Origin: Pseudomonadota bacterium
GTDB taxonomy: Bacteria > Pseudomonadota > Gammaproteobacteria > Enterobacterales > Enterobacteriaceae
Assembly: GCA_023454395.1 (NCBI GenBank)
Contig: JAEYFY010000427.1
Coordinates: forward strand, 1-10,271
DNA length: 10,271 nucleotides
Reading direction: 5' to 3'
Shown piece after piece: positions 8,118 to 10,271 of the stretch (position 1 is its first letter; every line of letters starts with the position of its first letter). The notes under the pieces are model-generated. The model did not search any database. It saw only the letters and a program-made list of their open reading frames with translations, and was not told the DNA's origin. The translations under genes were made by a program, and so were the position numbers.

Positions 8118-9490
8118 AATTGAGAAGCAAGCTGTTCTTAGTCATATTCGCCACTTGTATGGCCGTTGTGCTTGCGATGCATATCGGTATTCGAGGTAGC
8201 TTTCAGCAGGGATTTATTGGCTATATCAAAAAAAACAGCGAACAGCGTGCAACTCTTTTAGCTGAAGCCTTAACAGATCAATATGCAATAACGGGTGATT
8301 GGCGTTTTCTCAATAGAGATGATCGTTCTCTTTATCAAATATTACGCAGTATTGACCAAATAAGCCAAAGTGGTGAAGGACCTGCGCCAAGGGGCTGGCG
8401 TACTCAGTTTTGGATCGTTGATAAAGAGATGAAACGTTTATTTGGTCATGATAATCAATTTCCTGAAGAGATATTCAAAAAGCCCATTACTTCTCATGAT
8501 GAAATTGTCGGTTGGGTGATTGTCAGTGCCGCTGATAAAATCAGCAGTGAAGCAGATATTAGTTTTGATAAACAACAACTGCGTACCAGTTGGATAATTG
8601 CAGGTTTAGCAGTTCTTTTTGCTTTACTCATCACACTTATCCTTTCTCGCAATATGATACGCCCTGTTAAACGACTGGTTGAGGCAACACATAAATTAGC
8701 GGCTGGTGATTTTTCTGTTCGTGTGACGCCCACCAGTAAAGACGAGATCAGTCAACTCGCTACCGATTTTAATCAACTTGCCAGCACACTAGAAAAAAAT
8801 GAGCAAATTCGGCGCGATTATATGGCTGATATCTCACATGAATTGCGAACTCCCCTCGCCATTTTAAAAGGGGAACTTGAAGCGTTGCAAGATGGTGTCA
8901 GAAAGCCCACAGCAGAAACACTAAACTCCCTTTTATTTGAAGTCACAAATTTGACTAAATTGGTGGGCGATCTCCACCAGCTTTCATTATCAGACAGAGG
9001 CTCGTTAACTTATCGTAAAGATTTTATCGATATTAATGAGGTGATTTTGTTGGCGGTGGCTTCTTATCGTCACACCTATCAAACTAAAGATATTACGCTA
9101 CTCACCGAATTAGATGATTTATCTCCACTGATTGTGCAAGCCGATCCTGATAGGTTGATCCAGCTTTTCCATAATCTGTTAGAGAATAGCGTACGCTATA
9201 CTTATTCAGGCGGGCAATTGCATATCAGAACTAAAAAAGAACAAAATCATGTTGTTATTTCATTAGAAGATAGCGCTCCGGGATTAGATAACGCTCAATA
9301 TAAAATTGTTTTCCAGCGCTTTTATCGTGCAGAAAACTCACGAAATCGTGCAAGTGGAGGTTCAGGTTTAGGTCTTGCAATTTGCGAAAATATTGTTGAA
9401 GCTCATAATGGTAAGATAAGTGCGATGCCTTCCTCTTTAGGTGGCATGAAAATCCTTATAGAATTACCGGCATATTCTGATGATCTTTAA
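8114..9490 (+). CDS. baeS: Envelope-stress sensor histidine kinase BaeS
   Basis: The 458-residue inner-membrane sensor kinase (E. coli BaeS has 467) detects envelope damage or toxic compounds and passes phosphate to BaeR. From the ATG at 8114 it begins [20 protein letters not shown], with TM1 at about 6-25. A periplasmic sensor domain follows (about 26-158), then TM2 (about 159-178) and a HAMP linker (about 178-228). The dimerisation and phosphotransfer domain carries the H-box [11 protein letters not shown] with H242. The ATP-binding domain has an N-box (NLLENS, N354 and N358), G1 box DSAPGL (386-391), F-box FQRFYRAE (400-407) and G2 box GGSGLGLAI (415-423), so it looks catalytically complete. 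The string [16 protein letters not shown] matches E. coli BaeS as I recall it. The gene overlaps the mdtC stop by 4 bases (ATGA). A longer start at 8075 is possible but has no good ribosome site and would put 13 polar residues before TM1. Confidence 0.94.
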   Translation: MKLRSKLFLVIFATCMAVVLAMHIGIRGSFQQGFIGYIKKNSEQRATLLAEALTDQYAITGDWRFLNRDDRSLYQILRSIDQISQSGEGPAPRGWRTQFWIVDKEMKRLFGHDNQFPEEIFKKPITSHDEIVGWVIVSAADKISSEADISFDKQQLRTSWIIAGLAVLFALLITLILSRNMIRPVKRLVEATHKLAAGDFSVRVTPTSKDEISQLATDFNQLASTLEKNEQIRRDYMADISHELRTPLAILKGELEALQDGVRKPTAETLNSLLFEVTNLTKLVGDLHQLSLSDRGSLTYRKDFIDINEVILLAVASYRHTYQTKDITLLTELDDLSPLIVQADPDRLIQLFHNLLENSVRYTYSGGQLHIRTKKEQNHVVISLEDSAPGLDNAQYKIVFQRFYRAENSRNRASGGSGLGLAICENIVEAHNGKISAMPSSLGGMKILIELPAYSDDL

Positions 9491-9514
9491 GCCTAATAAC
9501 CATTGAGCCAATAA

Positions 9515-10222
9515 ATGACAGTATCTGAATCCCCCTATTCAATTCTGATTGTTGAAGATGAACCTAAACTTGCCCAATTGCTTATTGATTACCTTCAAGC
9601 ATCAGGTTATCAGACTCATTGGTTAGCAGATGGTGCTGAAGTGAGCCATTGTGTAAAACAGCAACACTACGATTTAATACTATTAGATCTGATGTTGCCC
9701 GTTAAAGATGGCATTACGATCTGTAAAGAGTTACGTCAGTTTTCAGATATTCCAATCATTATGGTGACGGCTAAAACAGAAGAAGTTGATCGATTACTTG
9801 GGCTTGAGATTGGCGCTGATGACTATATTTGCAAACCCTATAGCCCAAGAGAAGTCGTCGCCAGAGTCAAAACGTTATTGCGTCGTTTTTATCGACCACA
9901 AGATATTATCCAAAGCGATAAATTAGTTGTCATTGATGAGCAGGCTTATCAAATTCAATACAACAATAAAATTCTCGATTTAACCACTGCTGAATTTCGT
10001 TTACTAAAAGCCTTAGCGACTCAACCGGGCAAAATATTAACCCGTGATCAATTAATGGATCACCTTTATGATGACTACCGCATTGTGACGGATAGAACCA
10101 TTGATAGTCATATTAAAAACTTACGACGTAAACTTGAGCAACTTAACGATCAAATTGAATTTATTCGCTCAATTTATGGTCAAGGCTATCGTTGGGAAAC
10201 CCAAGCTTACCGTTTTCGATGA
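9515..10222 (+). CDS. baeR: Envelope-stress response regulator BaeR
   Basis: The 235-residue cytoplasmic response regulator of the OmpR/PhoB family (E. coli BaeR has 240) is the partner of BaeS. The receiver domain (about 9-124) has the acidic pocket E14-D15, phospho-acceptor D58 in [10 protein letters not shown]85 and K107. The winged-helix DNA-binding domain spans about 135-228, with the recognition-helix region [14 protein letters not shown] at 194-207 and a C-terminal hairpin ending GYRW (224-227). The stretches [30 protein letters not shown] and HLYDDYR are characteristic of BaeR. In E. coli phosphorylated BaeR activates mdtABC, acrD and spy. The gene follows baeS after 24 bases, the only real gap in the operon. 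The ribosome site is weak (GAG at 9505-9507, 7 bases from the ATG), so BaeR may be made at a lower rate or depend on translation of baeS. It is complete. Confidence 0.95.
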   Translation: MTVSESPYSILIVEDEPKLAQLLIDYLQASGYQTHWLADGAEVSHCVKQQHYDLILLDLMLPVKDGITICKELRQFSDIPIIMVTAKTEEVDRLLGLEIGADDYICKPYSPREVVARVKTLLRRFYRPQDIIQSDKLVVIDEQAYQIQYNNKILDLTTAEFRLLKALATQPGKILTRDQLMDHLYDDYRIVTDRTIDSHIKNLRRKLEQLNDQIEFIRSIYGQGYRWETQAYRFR

Positions 10223-10271
10223 TATTTTTTCAGGAATACATTGAACCTCGCTACACTTAAGCGCTAGAATC

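Noticed and set aside
10223..10271. Terminator after baeR
   Set aside because: A T-run at 10225-10230 follows the stop but has no stem before it, and the AGCGCT palindrome near 10260 is only 6 bases. The window ends before a real terminator could be judged.

Overview
The window holds a multidrug efflux operon with its own envelope-stress two-component system: mdtA-mdtB-mdtC-baeS-baeR, all on the + strand (671-10222). A divergent gene at the left edge (109 to beyond position 1, minus strand) is the start of a POT-family di/tripeptide permease, dtpA (tppB). The protein sequences are those of an enterobacterial mdtABC-baeSR locus. The AT-rich DNA, A/T-rich codon choice and the missing mdtD suggest a Proteus-like member of the Morganellaceae. 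That placement is inference from composition and recalled homologues, not from a search.

Layout. Positions 1-109: the first 36 codons of dtpA, starting at GTG. Positions 110-670: a 561-base AT-rich divergent intergenic region with no convincing gene. It holds a candidate BaeR-controlled promoter for mdtA: an 11-bp direct repeat overlapping a BaeR-box-like sequence, with a -10-like hexamer spaced for activation by a response regulator. Further upstream are a weaker second BaeR-like match, a cluster of ATAGTTA repeats and two small palindromes near dtpA. Positions 671-9490: mdtA, mdtB, mdtC and baeS, each overlapping the next by 1 to 4 bases (TAATG, ATGA, ATGA), so they are almost certainly co-transcribed and translationally coupled. 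Positions 9515-10222: baeR, 24 bases after baeS. The last 49 bases show no terminator.

How the genes work together. MdtA is the periplasmic adaptor. MdtB and MdtC are two different RND pump subunits that form a heterotrimer in E. coli, and the complex exports drugs and bile salts through an outer-membrane TolC channel encoded elsewhere. BaeS senses envelope damage and phosphorylates BaeR, which in E. coli activates mdtABC, acrD and spy. The regulator genes sit at the end of the operon they are expected to activate, so positive autoregulation is likely.

I find no previously undescribed system. The points most worth a second look are the mdtA control region and the direct mdtC-baeS junction that leaves no room for mdtD.
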